Shown here piece by piece: positions 17,201 to 24,450 of a stretch of 41,666 nucleotides of DNA. Within the stretch, counting starts at the first letter, position 1; each line of letters begins with the position of its first letter. Position numbers and translations under genes: made by a program. Under the pieces are notes generated by a model that saw only the letters and a list, made by a program, of their open reading frames with translations, searched no databases and had not been told where the DNA came from. This DNA is from an uncultured Verrucomicrobia subdivision 3 bacterium (lineage in GTDB: Bacteria > Verrucomicrobiota > Verrucomicrobiae > Limisphaerales > UBA11358). The DNA is taken from NCBI GenBank assembly GCA_903921455.1, contig CAIXPZ010000217.1:1-41666 (forward strand), in the 5' to 3' direction.

Positions 17201-17545
17201 CTCGATGAAAAAATCCACAGCGCCCTGGTGTTTGTCGCCGGAGGGAGTCTGTGGCGTTTTGTTTCCTGCTGGGCGGAGTCCTTCACCAGCGGCTTTTTTG
17301 TCACGATGAGCTGGGCGGGGCTGGCCGTGCTGATCTTTGCGGCCGGCATCCTGTTGCGCGAACGTTTCCACCGCTGGCTCGGACTGGGCGTGCTGGCGGC
17401 GGCGGTCGGACGCGTCGTGCTGGTGGATGTGTGGAAGCAGGAAACGATTTACCGCGTGCTGACGTTCATGGCGCTGGGCGTGGCGCTGCTCGTCATCGGC
17501 TTCATCTACAACAAATATCAGGATGCCATCCGGAAATGGCTGTGA
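14219..17545 (+). CDS. DUF2339 giant membrane protein
   Basis: A 1108-residue DUF2339 protein. A first membrane helix (MELIIVLAVGAPIALGLWLI) is followed by a short coiled-coil (RIEELTQRVDRLQQQVLRL) and a Pro/Ala/Glu-rich linker to about residue 170. The DUF2339 hallmark FEMRLGTYWLVRVGIVMLLTG comes next, then a very long run of membrane helices, probably more than 25. Residues from about 488 to 700 contain two tandem copies of a unit of about 106 residues (ALVLGVESVVLF ... WAGVALGGLM ... TLLAFISWAATTWFN). Function of the family is unknown; a role in the envelope is a guess. A hairpin (14179-14198) lies just before the ATG. Confidence 0.88.
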   Translation: MELIIVLAVGAPIALGLWLIVRAVSAQNRIEELTQRVDRLQQQVLRLNQRPPAAAQAEEETSPVFKPAVLPARKTDWEPFPPVAEEPVIPGENPAHVPAAEVPPASPVPAMPVPVEPEAIAPPVIRPPITEFARTASAARSEETTAPVPPPFMPKTESEPPEPAPVGEKASFEMRLGTYWLVRVGIVMLLTGLAFFANYAYHHVVPKLGPGGKISLLYLASGLLLGAGAWWQRRNMNESLKNYAQVLFAGGLAAVYFTTYAAYHIPPLRVIENAVVDGTLLLAWAGVIMWIADRRKSEVMALFAVGLAFYSSIITRVGDFTLYSNLVLTIAAVVFLIRNRWVSLSFAGLATSYAGYAFWRFLHENGWRLAAPDERLGFGASFLAAYWLVFTTASFLSKSEKLSGKNRAAFLTLNNGAFFALFLLTMLQVHTGGFWKFSLGYGVVLLALAGLAKKMLPDEPLARNGYLTQGLLLVTLGFITKFAGLQLALVLGVESVVLFLLGVQRPSAILKGFAYAAAGLATGWFIASLQPLAARGVWAGVALGGLMAVNACRAHWLEKAPSSPRLETTVFTLLAFISWAATTWFNSAEPHLPAALVLGVESVVLFNLVARRQSLPPMIFAGFAAGFGIVWCALNQKQFEAAGLWAGAALGALMLFNAWTAHRQAGERAELPLRPTPSLFTLLAFASWLVTTWFNTSAEHLPLALTVEAVAFTLSIYWLRIREVALLGQFFLVFAQLAWLFHFLNHTPPWWNPLVLIAATVGLSHWWQWQKRVTLTGATFTCYSTVFALAAIAVVIVWLHPLVEAPTWLVLTSLLAVAATVYGVVTRAWLLAICGQIFLVLSAWEFLVELFHGKPEWYFPLAPLVVLGILSFATVAWFARQPETGAKVRGPLLQVALVYRWLALVMSLLWIWQYVPEPQRVWAFMLTAAAVFALAMWRRNQEALVAVAVYAVASLATLWLRDGLAMDIYWPNLLALLTLFAFQQMLRRTSATWPLDEKIHSALVFVAGGSLWRFVSCWAESFTSGFFVTMSWAGLAVLIFAAGILLRERFHRWLGLGVLAAAVGRVVLVDVWKQETIYRVLTFMALGVALLVIGFIYNKYQDAIRKWL

Positions 17546-17551
17546 GATCCT

Positions 17552-18259
17552 TTAGCCGCCGAGATACGCGCTCTGCACCGATGGGTTCTGGCGCAGCGCG
17601 GCGGAGTCGCCTTGCAAGGTGATCCGACCGGTTTCCAAAACATAGCCGGAATGGGAAATCTCCAGCGCGCGGTTGGCGTTCTGCTCCACGAGCAAAATGG
17701 TCAGGCCGCGCTCGCGGTTGATCTCGACGATCTTTTCAAAGATCGTTTTCACCAGCAGCGGCGCGAGGCCGAGCGAGGGCTCGTCGAGCATCAGGAATTT
17801 CGGCTGGCTCATCAGCGCCCGGCCGATCGCCAGCATCTGCTGTTCGCCGCCGCTTAACGTGCCCGCGACTTGCTGCTCGCGCTCCCGCAGGCGGGGAAAC
17901 GTGGCGAAGACAAAATCCAGTTCACGGCGGATCGCTTTTTTATCGCGTTGCAGGAACGCGCCCATCATCAGGTTTTCGTGGACGGAGAGGTTCGCAAAGA
18001 TCATCCGGCCCTCCGGGACGTGGGCCAGGCCCGCCTGGACAATCGCGTGCGCCGGCATTCCCACAATTTCCTTGCCGGCGTAGATGATTTGGCCGGATTT
18101 CGGCTTGAGCAAGCCGGAAACGGTTTTCAAGGTCGTGGTTTTCCCCGCGCCGTTGCTGCCGATGAGGGTGACGATGCTGCCCGCCGCCACGGACAGCGAA
18201 ATCCCGTGCAACGCGTTGATCGCGCCGTAGCTGACCGCAAGATTTTTGATTTCTAACAT
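17552..18259 (-). CDS. livF: Branched-chain amino acid ABC transporter, ATPase LivF
   Basis: A 235-residue ABC ATPase of the LivF type, energising import of leucine, isoleucine, valine or related substrates with LivG. Walker A GSNGAGKT, the LivF-type signature LSGGEQQMLAIGRALM and Walker B LMLDEPSLGLAP are present, and the start MLEIKNLAVSYGAINALHG is typical. ATG at 18259 is chosen over a GTG at 18286, which lies inside a repeat. It is the last gene of the liv operon, separated from livG by a 76-bp spacer that holds a CACAGAG dyad repeat, and is tail-to-tail with the DUF2339 gene. Confidence 0.95.
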   Translation of the reverse strand: MLEIKNLAVSYGAINALHGISLSVAAGSIVTLIGSNGAGKTTTLKTVSGLLKPKSGQIIYAGKEIVGMPAHAIVQAGLAHVPEGRMIFANLSVHENLMMGAFLQRDKKAIRRELDFVFATFPRLREREQQVAGTLSGGEQQMLAIGRALMSQPKFLMLDEPSLGLAPLLVKTIFEKIVEINRERGLTILLVEQNANRALEISHSGYVLETGRITLQGDSAALRQNPSVQSAYLGG

Positions 18260-18267
18260 TTGATTTG

Positions 18268-18332
18268 CCACCGGGGCACAGAGCACACAGAGAAAAATCC
18301 CGACTCGGCGACCTCTGTGGCTCTGCGGCTAA
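18268..18332. repeat. Intergenic dyad repeat (CACAGAG family) between livG and livF
   Basis: The plus strand reads GGGGCACAGAGCACACAGAG, then after about 20 bases ACCTCTGTGGCTCTGCGGCT. The CACAGAG and CTCTGTG arms are inverted and could form an imperfect stem-loop in the liv transcript. It fills nearly the whole livG-livF spacer. It is unrelated in sequence to the other dyads in the window but similar in size and position. Confidence 0.6.
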
Positions 18333-18335
18333 TGA

Positions 18336-19112
18336 TCATTTTTTGGGTTCCTCACCGAGATAGGCCGCGATGACTTTCGAGTTTGCGCGCACCACATCAG
18401 GTTTTCCTTCGGCAATCTTCACGCCGTAATCCAGCACCGCGATGCGTTCGCAGATGTCCATAACCAGCTTCATGTCGTGCTCGACCAGCAGGACTGAGAT
18501 CTGGAATTTTTCCTTCACGAAACGGATGAGATTGGTGAGTTCCGCCTTCTCGGTCGGGTTCATGCCGGCGGCGGGTTCGTCGAGCAGCAGCAGCTTGGGT
18601 CGGGTCGCCAGGGCGCGGACGATTTCCAGCCGCCGCTGGTCGCCGTAGGGCAGGCTCTTAGCCATTTCGCTGCGGTGCTTATCCAGGCCGAAGATTTCCA
18701 GCAAATCCATCACTTGTTTTTCGACCGCCGCCTCGCCTTCGCGAAAGCCGCGCCCGCGCCAGAGGGCGTTGCGGATGCCGTGCGGCCGATGCAGCTGGAC
18801 GGCGGTGCGGACGTTGTCAAACACGGTCATGCTCGCGAACAGCCGGATGTTCTGGAACGTCCGGGCGATTCCGCGCCGGGCGAGTTGATGCGACTTGAGA
18901 TTTTTCGTGGGCCGGCCGTCGAAGGTGATTGCGCCGCCGGTCGGCTGATAGACGCCGGTGATGAGATTGAACGCCGTCGTTTTGCCCGCGCCATTCGGGC
19001 CGATCAATCCAACCAGCTCATGCTCGCCAATCTGCAAGTCCACTTCCGATACCGCCGTTAATCCACCGAAGCGGATCGTCACGCGGTCAAGTTGAAGCAG
19101 GGGGGAGCTCAT
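18336..19112 (-). CDS. livG: Branched-chain amino acid ABC transporter, ATPase LivG
   Basis: A 258-residue LivG-type ABC ATPase. Walker A is GPNGAGKT, the family insertion [12 protein letters not shown] follows, the signature is [16 protein letters not shown], Walker [13 protein letters not shown], and the C-terminus carries the LivG extension [26 protein letters not shown] at 19112 overlaps the livM stop by 4 bp, so translation is probably coupled. It pairs with LivF as the nucleotide-binding half of the importer. Confidence 0.96.
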   Translation of the reverse strand: MSSPLLQLDRVTIRFGGLTAVSEVDLQIGEHELVGLIGPNGAGKTTAFNLITGVYQPTGGAITFDGRPTKNLKSHQLARRGIARTFQNIRLFASMTVFDNVRTAVQLHRPHGIRNALWRGRGFREGEAAVEKQVMDLLEIFGLDKHRSEMAKSLPYGDQRRLEIVRALATRPKLLLLDEPAAGMNPTEKAELTNLIRFVKEKFQISVLLVEHDMKLVMDICERIAVLDYGVKIAEGKPDVVRANSKVIAAYLGEEPKK

Positions 19113-20023
19113 TTTTTGCCAAACGAAAATAGGCCCTGGGGCCGAGCGATCATCAAAATGATGATGAGCAGCGAGTAAATGATCATCCGGTAATCCGCGA
19201 AGCCGCGCAGAAATTCCGGCAGCAGCGTCAGTATAATCGCCGCGATGATGACGCCCGCCGTGCGCCCCATGCCGCCGAGAATGACCATGACCACAATGTC
19301 GATGGACTTCATGAAATCAAAGCCGGTCGGCGAGAGGAACTGTTTGTGATGCGCGTAAAGTCCGCCGGCGATGCCCGCGAAAAAGGCGCCGATGACGAAG
19401 GCGGTGACCTTGTAGCGGGTCGGGTTGACGCCCATGGCGCTGGCGGCCACCTCGTCATCTTGCACCGCGATGAAGCCGCGGCCGTAAGTGGAATTCACGA
19501 GGCAGGTGACGACGAACACGGTCACCGCCGCGAGGGCGAAGGCCCAGAACAAATTCGTATAGCCGGGAATGCCCTTGAGTCCGCTCGCCGCGCCGACGCA
19601 ATCCAGGTTTTGCAAAATCACACGGATGATTTCCCCGAAGCCGAGCGTGACGATGGCCAGATAGTCACCCCGCAATCGCAGCGTCGGCACGCCGACCGCC
19701 AGTCCGGCAAGCGCTGCCGCCAAACCGCCGAGTAGAAGTGCAGCGATGAACACCAACGGCACCAAGGCGGGCGGCACACTCTTGGAGAACGCCAGCGTAA
19801 AGGAAGCCGCCGAATACGCGCCGACCGCCATGAAGCCGGCGTGACCGAGACTGAACAGGCCGGTGTGGCCGTTGATGAGATTCAAACTGACGGCGAGGAT
19901 GATGTTGATGCCGACATCAATCGCAATACCGAGATAGTAGCGGTTATAGTGCGCGGAGAAATACGATGCGACCGCTGCCACCAGGATGGCTGCCACGAGA
20001 AATCGTTTGGCGCCGGAGTTCAT
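19109..20023 (-). CDS. livM: Branched-chain amino acid ABC transporter, permease LivM
   Basis: A 304-residue inner-membrane permease of the LivM family. The conserved segments IDVGINIILAVSLNLINGHTGLFSLGH, GVPTLRLRGDYLAIVTLGFGEI and FIAVQDDEVAASAMGVN are present, with eight to ten hydrophobic helices. The reading frame stays open far upstream, but the true start is ATG at 20023 (MNSGAKRFLV), which overlaps the livH stop by one base (TGATG); the upstream extension is arginine-rich shadow sequence. It acts with LivH as the transmembrane channel. Confidence 0.95.
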   Translation of the reverse strand: MNSGAKRFLVAAILVAAVASYFSAHYNRYYLGIAIDVGINIILAVSLNLINGHTGLFSLGHAGFMAVGAYSAASFTLAFSKSVPPALVPLVFIAALLLGGLAAALAGLAVGVPTLRLRGDYLAIVTLGFGEIIRVILQNLDCVGAASGLKGIPGYTNLFWAFALAAVTVFVVTCLVNSTYGRGFIAVQDDEVAASAMGVNPTRYKVTAFVIGAFFAGIAGGLYAHHKQFLSPTGFDFMKSIDIVVMVILGGMGRTAGVIIAAIILTLLPEFLRGFADYRMIIYSLLIIILMIARPQGLFSFGKK

Positions 20024-20895
20024 CAGACTTTCTCCACGGTGGATTTGCCGAGCAGCCCGGCGGGTTTGAACAGCAGGATCAAAATCAAAATGGCGAATGC
20101 GATACCGTCGCGGTAATTCGACATGCCGGGGATGCCGCCCGCGAACGTTTCCAGCAGGCCGATCACCAGGCCGCCGAGCGCCGCGCCGGGCAGGTTGCCG
20201 ATGCCGCCGACGACGGCCGCGATGAACGCCTTCAAACCGACTTGCACCCCCATGAGCGGTTCGATGCTCGCGTAGTTCATCGCGAACAGGATGCCGCCCG
20301 CGCCCGCCAGCGCCGAGCCAAGGCCGAACGTGAACGAGATGATGGAGCTGATGTTCACGCCCATGAGCGCGGCGGCCTGCGGATTGAACGCCACGGCGCG
20401 CATGGCCGTGCCCGTGCGCGTGCGCTGCACAATGAACGACAGCGCCACGAGCAGCAGCGCGGTGGTGACGAAGACGATCACCTGGCTGGAGTCCAGCACC
20501 AGCCCGCCGATCTGCCACGTGGTGAACGGAATCAATTTCGGAAACGCGTGCGGCGCCGCGCCGAACACGGCGGGATGCTGGCAGGTGTATTCGATGAACA
20601 ACGACACGCCGATGGCGGTGATCAGCACGGTGAGCTTGGGCCGCTGGCGCAACGGCCGGTAGGCGAGGAATTCGATCAGCATCCCGATGAGCGCGCAGAT
20701 GGCCATCGCCAGGACCATGACCACGGCGCCGCTGAAGAAGGATTGCGGCGGCAGGAAACGGCTGACGACCGGCGCCAGATAGTAGCCGGCAAACGCGCCG
20801 AGCATGAAGACGTCGCCATGCGCGAAGTTGATGAAGCGCAGAACGCCATAGACCATCGTGTAGCCCAGCGCAATGAGCGCGTAAATCGCGCCCAA
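20023..20895 (-). CDS. livH: Branched-chain amino acid ABC transporter, permease LivH (start codon apparently lost)
   Basis: A LivH permease of 290 residues as drawn, with the diagnostic GAIYALIALGYTMVYGVL, INFAHGDVFMLGAF and GGIGNLPGAALGG segments. The frame continues upstream of the TTG at 20895 with FLQQLINGLSL, which is the normal LivH N-terminus. However, no ATG, GTG or TTG occurs in it back to an in-frame stop near 21043. The codon where ATG is expected is ATC (20934-20932), and it belongs to the heptad repeat that ends the S23-type cassette. Translation must therefore begin at TTG 20895, shortening the first helix, or at a rare ATC/ATT start. The rest of the gene is intact. Confidence 0.9.
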   Translation of the reverse strand: MGAIYALIALGYTMVYGVLRFINFAHGDVFMLGAFAGYYLAPVVSRFLPPQSFFSGAVVMVLAMAICALIGMLIEFLAYRPLRQRPKLTVLITAIGVSLFIEYTCQHPAVFGAAPHAFPKLIPFTTWQIGGLVLDSSQVIVFVTTALLLVALSFIVQRTRTGTAMRAVAFNPQAAALMGVNISSIISFTFGLGSALAGAGGILFAMNYASIEPLMGVQVGLKAFIAAVVGGIGNLPGAALGGLVIGLLETFAGGIPGMSNYRDGIAFAILILILLFKPAGLLGKSTVEKV

Positions 20896-20928
20896 CGAAA
20901 GGCCGTTGATTAATTGCTGTAGAAACTC

Positions 20929-20958
20929 GTTGATAGTTTTTAGTTGATAGTTGATAGG
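20929..20958 (-). repeat. Left inverted repeat of the S23-type cassette
   Basis: Read on the minus strand, this copy consists of heptads CTATCAA, CTATCAA, CTAAAAA, CTATCAA plus C. It matches the right copy at 21354-21383 in inverted orientation, with one mismatch over 29 bases. It runs directly into the livH frame, where its ATC replaces the expected initiation codon. Confidence 0.85.
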
Positions 20959-20972
20959 AAGACGGCGGCGCG

Positions 20973-21332
20973 TTAGTTGCTTTCCAATACTGACCGGCGT
21001 AATCCGCTTAACATCTTCCCCTGTTCCTCGGCTGCGGCGTAAAGCTTATTGAAGTCGGCTTCAGAAAGAAACCACAGACGGCGACCTACGAACGATTGCG
21101 AAACCACCTCAAACAGCGAGCCGGCAGCAATTTCCAGAAACCGGGCGTAATCGTTCTTGGAATTGCGCGCCGCACCCTCGGCGATATTTGAAGCAACCGA
21201 AACGGCCGCGCGGCGCATCTGGTTGGTCAGGCCAAACCGTTCGTCGGACGGGAAATTTCGTGTCGCTTCGTAAACCAAGTCGGCAAAGGCAATCGCCTTT
21301 TGCCATGTCTCTAGTTTTTCAAAATTAAACAC
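20973..21332 (-). CDS. Four-helix-bundle protein, S23/23S rRNA intervening-sequence (IVP) family
   Basis: A 119-residue protein of the four-helix-bundle family first known from intervening sequences in 23S rRNA genes, related in fold to Avd of diversity-generating retroelements. Typical features are FEKLETWQKAIAFADLVYEAT near the start, FPSDERFGLTNQMRRAAVSV, SNIAEGAAR and a C-terminal amphipathic helix. Function is unknown; the family forms ring-like oligomers and may bind nucleic acid. It interrupts the liv operon in the operon's orientation and is bounded on both sides by inverted CTATCAA-heptad repeats, suggesting arrival as a discrete cassette. No reverse transcriptase or transposase lies nearby. 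Confidence 0.88.
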   Translation of the reverse strand: MFNFEKLETWQKAIAFADLVYEATRNFPSDERFGLTNQMRRAAVSVASNIAEGAARNSKNDYARFLEIAAGSLFEVVSQSFVGRRLWFLSEADFNKLYAAAEEQGKMLSGLRRSVLESN

Positions 21333-21353
21333 GCGGAAAATTTGCCGCGAGGG

Positions 21354-21383
21354 CTATCAACTATCAACTAAAGACTATCAACC
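21354..21383 (+). repeat. Right inverted repeat of the S23-type cassette
   Basis: On the plus strand this copy reads CTATCAA, CTATCAA, CTAAAGA, CTATCAA, C. It is the inverse of the copy at 20929-20958 with one difference in 29 bases, and lies three bases from the livK stop codon. Together the two copies define a cassette of about 455 bp. Confidence 0.85.
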
Positions 21384-21386
21384 AGT

Positions 21387-22538
21387 TCACGGCTCGACGG
21401 TTTCCAAGTATTTGAATTGGCCGTCTTTCACTTGCAGGATCACCGCCGCCTTGGTCGCGTCGCGTTTTTCGTTGATCGTCGTCTTGCCGGTGGCGCCGGC
21501 AAAATCCTTCGTAGCCGCCAGCGCGTCGCGGATTTTCTGGCCGTCGGTCGAGCCGGCGCGTTTGATCGCATCGGCTAATACGAGCGCGGAATCGTAGCCC
21601 AGCGCCGCCATGGCGTCGGGCACCTTGCCGTTAAAGCGGGCTTTATAGGCAGCGACAAAGTTTTTGCTCTGTTCGGTCGCCACATCCGGCGCGTAGTGCG
21701 TGGAAAAATAATTCCCCTCGACCGCGCTCCCACCGATTTTCACAAGGGTATCGGCTTCCCAACCGTCGCCGCCGAAGAGCGGAACATCCAGGCCCAATTG
21801 CTTTGCCTGGATGCAGATGAGCGCGACATCCGTGTAGTAGCCGGGCACAAACACCGCGTCGGGATTCGCCGCCTTGATGGCTGTGAGCTGGGCCTTGAAA
21901 TCCTTGTCACCGCCATTGAAATCCAACTCCGTCACGATCTGCCCGCCGCCAGCCAGAAACCCCTCCTTGAAATACCTGGCGAGGCCCTTGCTATAATCGC
22001 TCTTCACATCCGTGAACACGGCAACCTTTTTGGCCTTGAGCGTCTTGGCGGCGAAATTCGCCATGACGGTGCCTTGAAACGGATCGATGAAGCAGACGCG
22101 GAAAATGAAGTCGCCGGTCTCGGTCACCTTCGGATTGGTGGAGCTGGGCGAAATCATCGGAATCTTGTTCTGCTGGCAGATCGGCGCGGCTTCGAGCGAG
22201 CGGGACGAGGCGACCTCGCCGAGGATGGCCACGACGTTGTCGCGGGAGATGAGCTTGTTGACGACGGTGGCGGGTTCGCCGGCCTTGGACAGATCGTCCT
22301 CGGTGAGTAATTCGATCTTCTTGCCGAGCACGCCGCCGGCGGCATTGATCTGCTCGACGGCCAGCACCGTGCCTTCATGCGACGAGATGCCGAACGTCGC
22401 CTCTTTGCCCGTGAGCGAGGCGTATTCACCGACCTTGATGGTGTCGCTCCCGGTGGAGCCGGACGGGCCACAGCCGGTGATGAGTCCGGCCGTGGCCAGC
22501 CAGACGGTGGAAAAAACGAGCGGGCGCAAAATATTCAT
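21387..22538 (-). CDS. livK: Branched-chain amino acid ABC transporter, substrate-binding lipoprotein
   Basis: A 383-residue periplasmic-binding protein of the Leu/Ile/Val (type I) class. The lipobox LITGC puts the lipidated cysteine at residue 23, so it is anchored rather than free. Mature motifs include IKVGEYASLTGKEATFG, AVEQINAAGGVLGKKIEL, AILGEVASSRSLEAAPI and FVPGYYTDVALICIQAKQLG. The ligand could be branched-chain amino acids, urea or other amides; the family is broad. It heads the liv operon, has a plausible promoter at 22578-22605, and is separated from livH by the S23-type cassette. Confidence 0.94.
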   Translation of the reverse strand: MNILRPLVFSTVWLATAGLITGCGPSGSTGSDTIKVGEYASLTGKEATFGISSHEGTVLAVEQINAAGGVLGKKIELLTEDDLSKAGEPATVVNKLISRDNVVAILGEVASSRSLEAAPICQQNKIPMISPSSTNPKVTETGDFIFRVCFIDPFQGTVMANFAAKTLKAKKVAVFTDVKSDYSKGLARYFKEGFLAGGGQIVTELDFNGGDKDFKAQLTAIKAANPDAVFVPGYYTDVALICIQAKQLGLDVPLFGGDGWEADTLVKIGGSAVEGNYFSTHYAPDVATEQSKNFVAAYKARFNGKVPDAMAALGYDSALVLADAIKRAGSTDGQKIRDALAATKDFAGATGKTTINEKRDATKAAVILQVKDGQFKYLETVEP

Positions 22539-22577
22539 AAAAAATCCAGCCGAGGTACACAGCCTAAATCGGCCGCC

Positions 22578-22605
22578 AGCCTATCGAATTATGGTCCGGT
22601 TTCAA
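22578..22605 (-). promoter_or_regulatory. Predicted promoter of the liv operon
   Basis: On the minus strand TTGAAA (22605-22600) and TAGGCT (22583-22578) are separated by 16 bp, about 40 bp before the livK ATG. The match is moderate. It shares the intergenic space with the divergent tetR promoter. Confidence 0.4.
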
Positions 22606-22637
22606 GCCTGCGAAATCGGGCGGGCAGAACCGAGGAT

Positions 22638-22675
22638 TTGACAAGGGGCTGATTATTACCTACCGTTCGGTAGGT
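22638..22675 (+). promoter_or_regulatory. TetR promoter with palindromic operator
   Basis: A -35 box TTGACA at 22638-22643 is followed by the perfect 18-bp palindrome ACCTACCGTTCGGTAGGT at 22658-22675, which covers the expected -10 region and ends two bases before the GTG start. Such palindromes are typical TetR-family sites, so autorepression is likely. The -10 match is weak (TACCGT). The short distance to GTG raises the possibility of a leaderless or nearly leaderless message. Confidence 0.7.
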
Positions 22676-22676
22676 T

Positions 22677-23288
22677 GTGTTGAAACACGGCCCGGAAACC
22701 CGGATCCAGATTCTCCGCGCGGCGCTCAAGCGCTTTGCGAACGGCGGCTATGCGGCCACGTCCGTCCAGCAGATTGTGGATGATGCGAAGGTTTCCAAGC
22801 CGGCGCTCTATTATCATTTCGCGGACAAAGCGGGCCTGTTTCAGGCGCTGGTGCACGAGGCCCACGATCAGCGCTACCGCGTCCTGCAGGAGGCCGTGGC
22901 CCAGGGCGGCGATTTCCGGCAGCAGGCGGAGGCCATGCTGGTGGGCTTGTTTGCGTTTTTCCGGCAGAACCGCGAGCTGATGCGGATCGCGTTCGCGACG
23001 ATGTTCGCCGCGCCGGGCGAAGTGCCGGAAAACTTGTCTTACGCGGACAAGTGTGAACGGAACTTTGAATATGTCCACAGCCTGATCAAGCGCGCCCAGA
23101 AAAACGGCGAACTGGACAAGCGCTATGACAGCCAGGAGCTGGCGTTTGGTTTTTACGGGATGGCGAATTTTTATCTCGTCGCCCATCTGGTTTGTCCGGA
23201 TTGCGAGCCGGATCAGTTGACGGCCAGGAAAATTGTGGAATTGTTCCTCGCGGGCGCGGCGCCGAAAGCGCGCGGGCGGAAAAAATAA
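22677..23288 (+). CDS. TetR/AcrR family transcriptional regulator of the efflux operon
   Basis: A 203-residue TetR-family repressor. The N-terminal helix-turn-helix reads RIQILRAALKRFANGGYAA, then SVQQIVDDAKVSKPALYYHF. The ligand-binding half is variable, with a C-terminal basic tail (APKARGRKK). GTG at 22677 is used; the next codon is TTG and no ATG fits. It directly precedes two multidrug-type pump modules on the same strand, and a perfect palindrome overlaps its own promoter. The simplest model is autorepression plus control of the pumps, relieved by a transported compound. The inducer is unknown. Confidence 0.92.
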   Translation: MLKHGPETRIQILRAALKRFANGGYAATSVQQIVDDAKVSKPALYYHFADKAGLFQALVHEAHDQRYRVLQEAVAQGGDFRQQAEAMLVGLFAFFRQNRELMRIAFATMFAAPGEVPENLSYADKCERNFEYVHSLIKRAQKNGELDKRYDSQELAFGFYGMANFYLVAHLVCPDCEPDQLTARKIVELFLAGAAPKARGRKK

Positions 23289-23307
23289 TCTCAAATCAAG
23301 GAGTTCA

Positions 23308-24438
23308 ATGAAGCAGAAAATCATCATCGGTCTCGTCATCGTCGTTGCGATTGGCGGCGGATTGGGCGCCGTCAAGGCGCTGCAAATCCGCGCCCTCATC
23401 GCCTCCGCCGGGGCGTTTACGCCGCCGCCGGAAACGGTGGCCACCGCCTTGGCGCATGCGGAACAATGGCAGGACACGCTAACCGCCGTCGGTTCGGTCA
23501 ATGCGGCGCAAGGGGTCATCATCGCGCCGGAAATCGCCGGGACGGTCGTCGAAATCGCCTTTGAATCCGGGGCGACCGTAGCCAAGGGCGACCTGCTGGT
23601 GAAGCTCGACACGTCGTCCGAGGAAGCCCAGTTGCGGGCGGCGGAAGCGCAGGTCCAACTGGCCCGGCTGAATCTGGACCGCACGCAAAAATTGCGCGCG
23701 GACAGCACCGTCTCGCAGTCCGAACTCGACCAGGCCGATGCCACCCTGAAGCAAAACCAGGCGAACGCCGATGCCGTCCGCGCGACGATCGAGAAGAAAA
23801 CCCTCCGCGCGCCGTTCGCCGGCCGGCTCGGCATCCGGCTCGTGAATCTGGGCGAGCAACTGGATGTCGGCAAGGGCATCATCTCGTTGCAGGCGCTGAC
23901 GCCGGTGTATGCGGATTTTTCCCTGCCGCAGCAGGATTTGTCGCAGCTGCAAACGGGCCTGGTCGTGCAGGTGACGAGCGACAGCTATCCCGGCACGAAT
24001 TTCATTGGCGAACTGGCCGCGATCAATCCCGACCTGAACGCGATGACGCGCAGCGTGCAACTGCGGGCAAAGCTGGCCAATGCCGATCAATTGTTGCGCC
24101 CGGGAATGTTCGTGCGGGTGACGGTGATCTTGCCGCAGGCTGAACCGGTGCTCGCGGTGCCGGCGACGGCGGTTTTGCGCGCCCCCTATGGGGACGCGGT
24201 GTATGTGATTGAACCGCAGGTGGCCGGCGGGGTGACCAACCTGGTGGCGCAGCAGAAGTTCATCCGCACCGGACGGACGCACGGTGATTTTGTGAGCGTG
24301 GAGTCCGGGTTGAAGGCGGGCGACCGCGTGGTGACCTCGGGGCTTTTCAAACTGCATAACGGCGCGAGCGTCCAGGAAAACAACGCCGCCACCGACTCGC
24401 CCAAACCTTCGCTGACCCCCACGCCGCCGAACAGCTAA
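23308..24438 (+). CDS. RND efflux periplasmic adaptor (HlyD/AcrA-type)
   Basis: A 376-residue membrane-fusion protein. ATG at 23308 follows a clear AAGGAG (23298-23303) and gives an N-terminal membrane anchor (IIIGLVIVVAIGGGLGAV). The lipoyl half-motifs VIIAPEIAGTVVEIAFESGA and LRAPFAGRLGIRLVNLGEQL flank a coiled-coil hairpin (residues 110-165, ARLNLDRTQKL). Beta-barrel segments (TPVYADFSLPQQDLSQLQ) and a membrane-proximal domain follow. It bridges the RND pump to an outer-membrane channel; no channel gene lies in this cluster. It starts 19 bp after tetR and 12 bp before the pump gene. Confidence 0.94.
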   Translation: MKQKIIIGLVIVVAIGGGLGAVKALQIRALIASAGAFTPPPETVATALAHAEQWQDTLTAVGSVNAAQGVIIAPEIAGTVVEIAFESGATVAKGDLLVKLDTSSEEAQLRAAEAQVQLARLNLDRTQKLRADSTVSQSELDQADATLKQNQANADAVRATIEKKTLRAPFAGRLGIRLVNLGEQLDVGKGIISLQALTPVYADFSLPQQDLSQLQTGLVVQVTSDSYPGTNFIGELAAINPDLNAMTRSVQLRAKLANADQLLRPGMFVRVTVILPQAEPVLAVPATAVLRAPYGDAVYVIEPQVAGGVTNLVAQQKFIRTGRTHGDFVSVESGLKAGDRVVTSGLFKLHNGASVQENNAATDSPKPSLTPTPPNS

Positions 24439-24450
24439 ACGCCCGCCCGC

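Noticed and set aside
20024..20518. Upstream extension of the livM frame
   Set aside because: It runs through livH out of frame and is Arg/His/Gly-rich. The LivM family start is at 20023.
20929..21383. Reading the heptad repeats as a CRISPR array
   Set aside because: There are only two copies in inverted orientation around a gene, no regular spacers and no cas genes.
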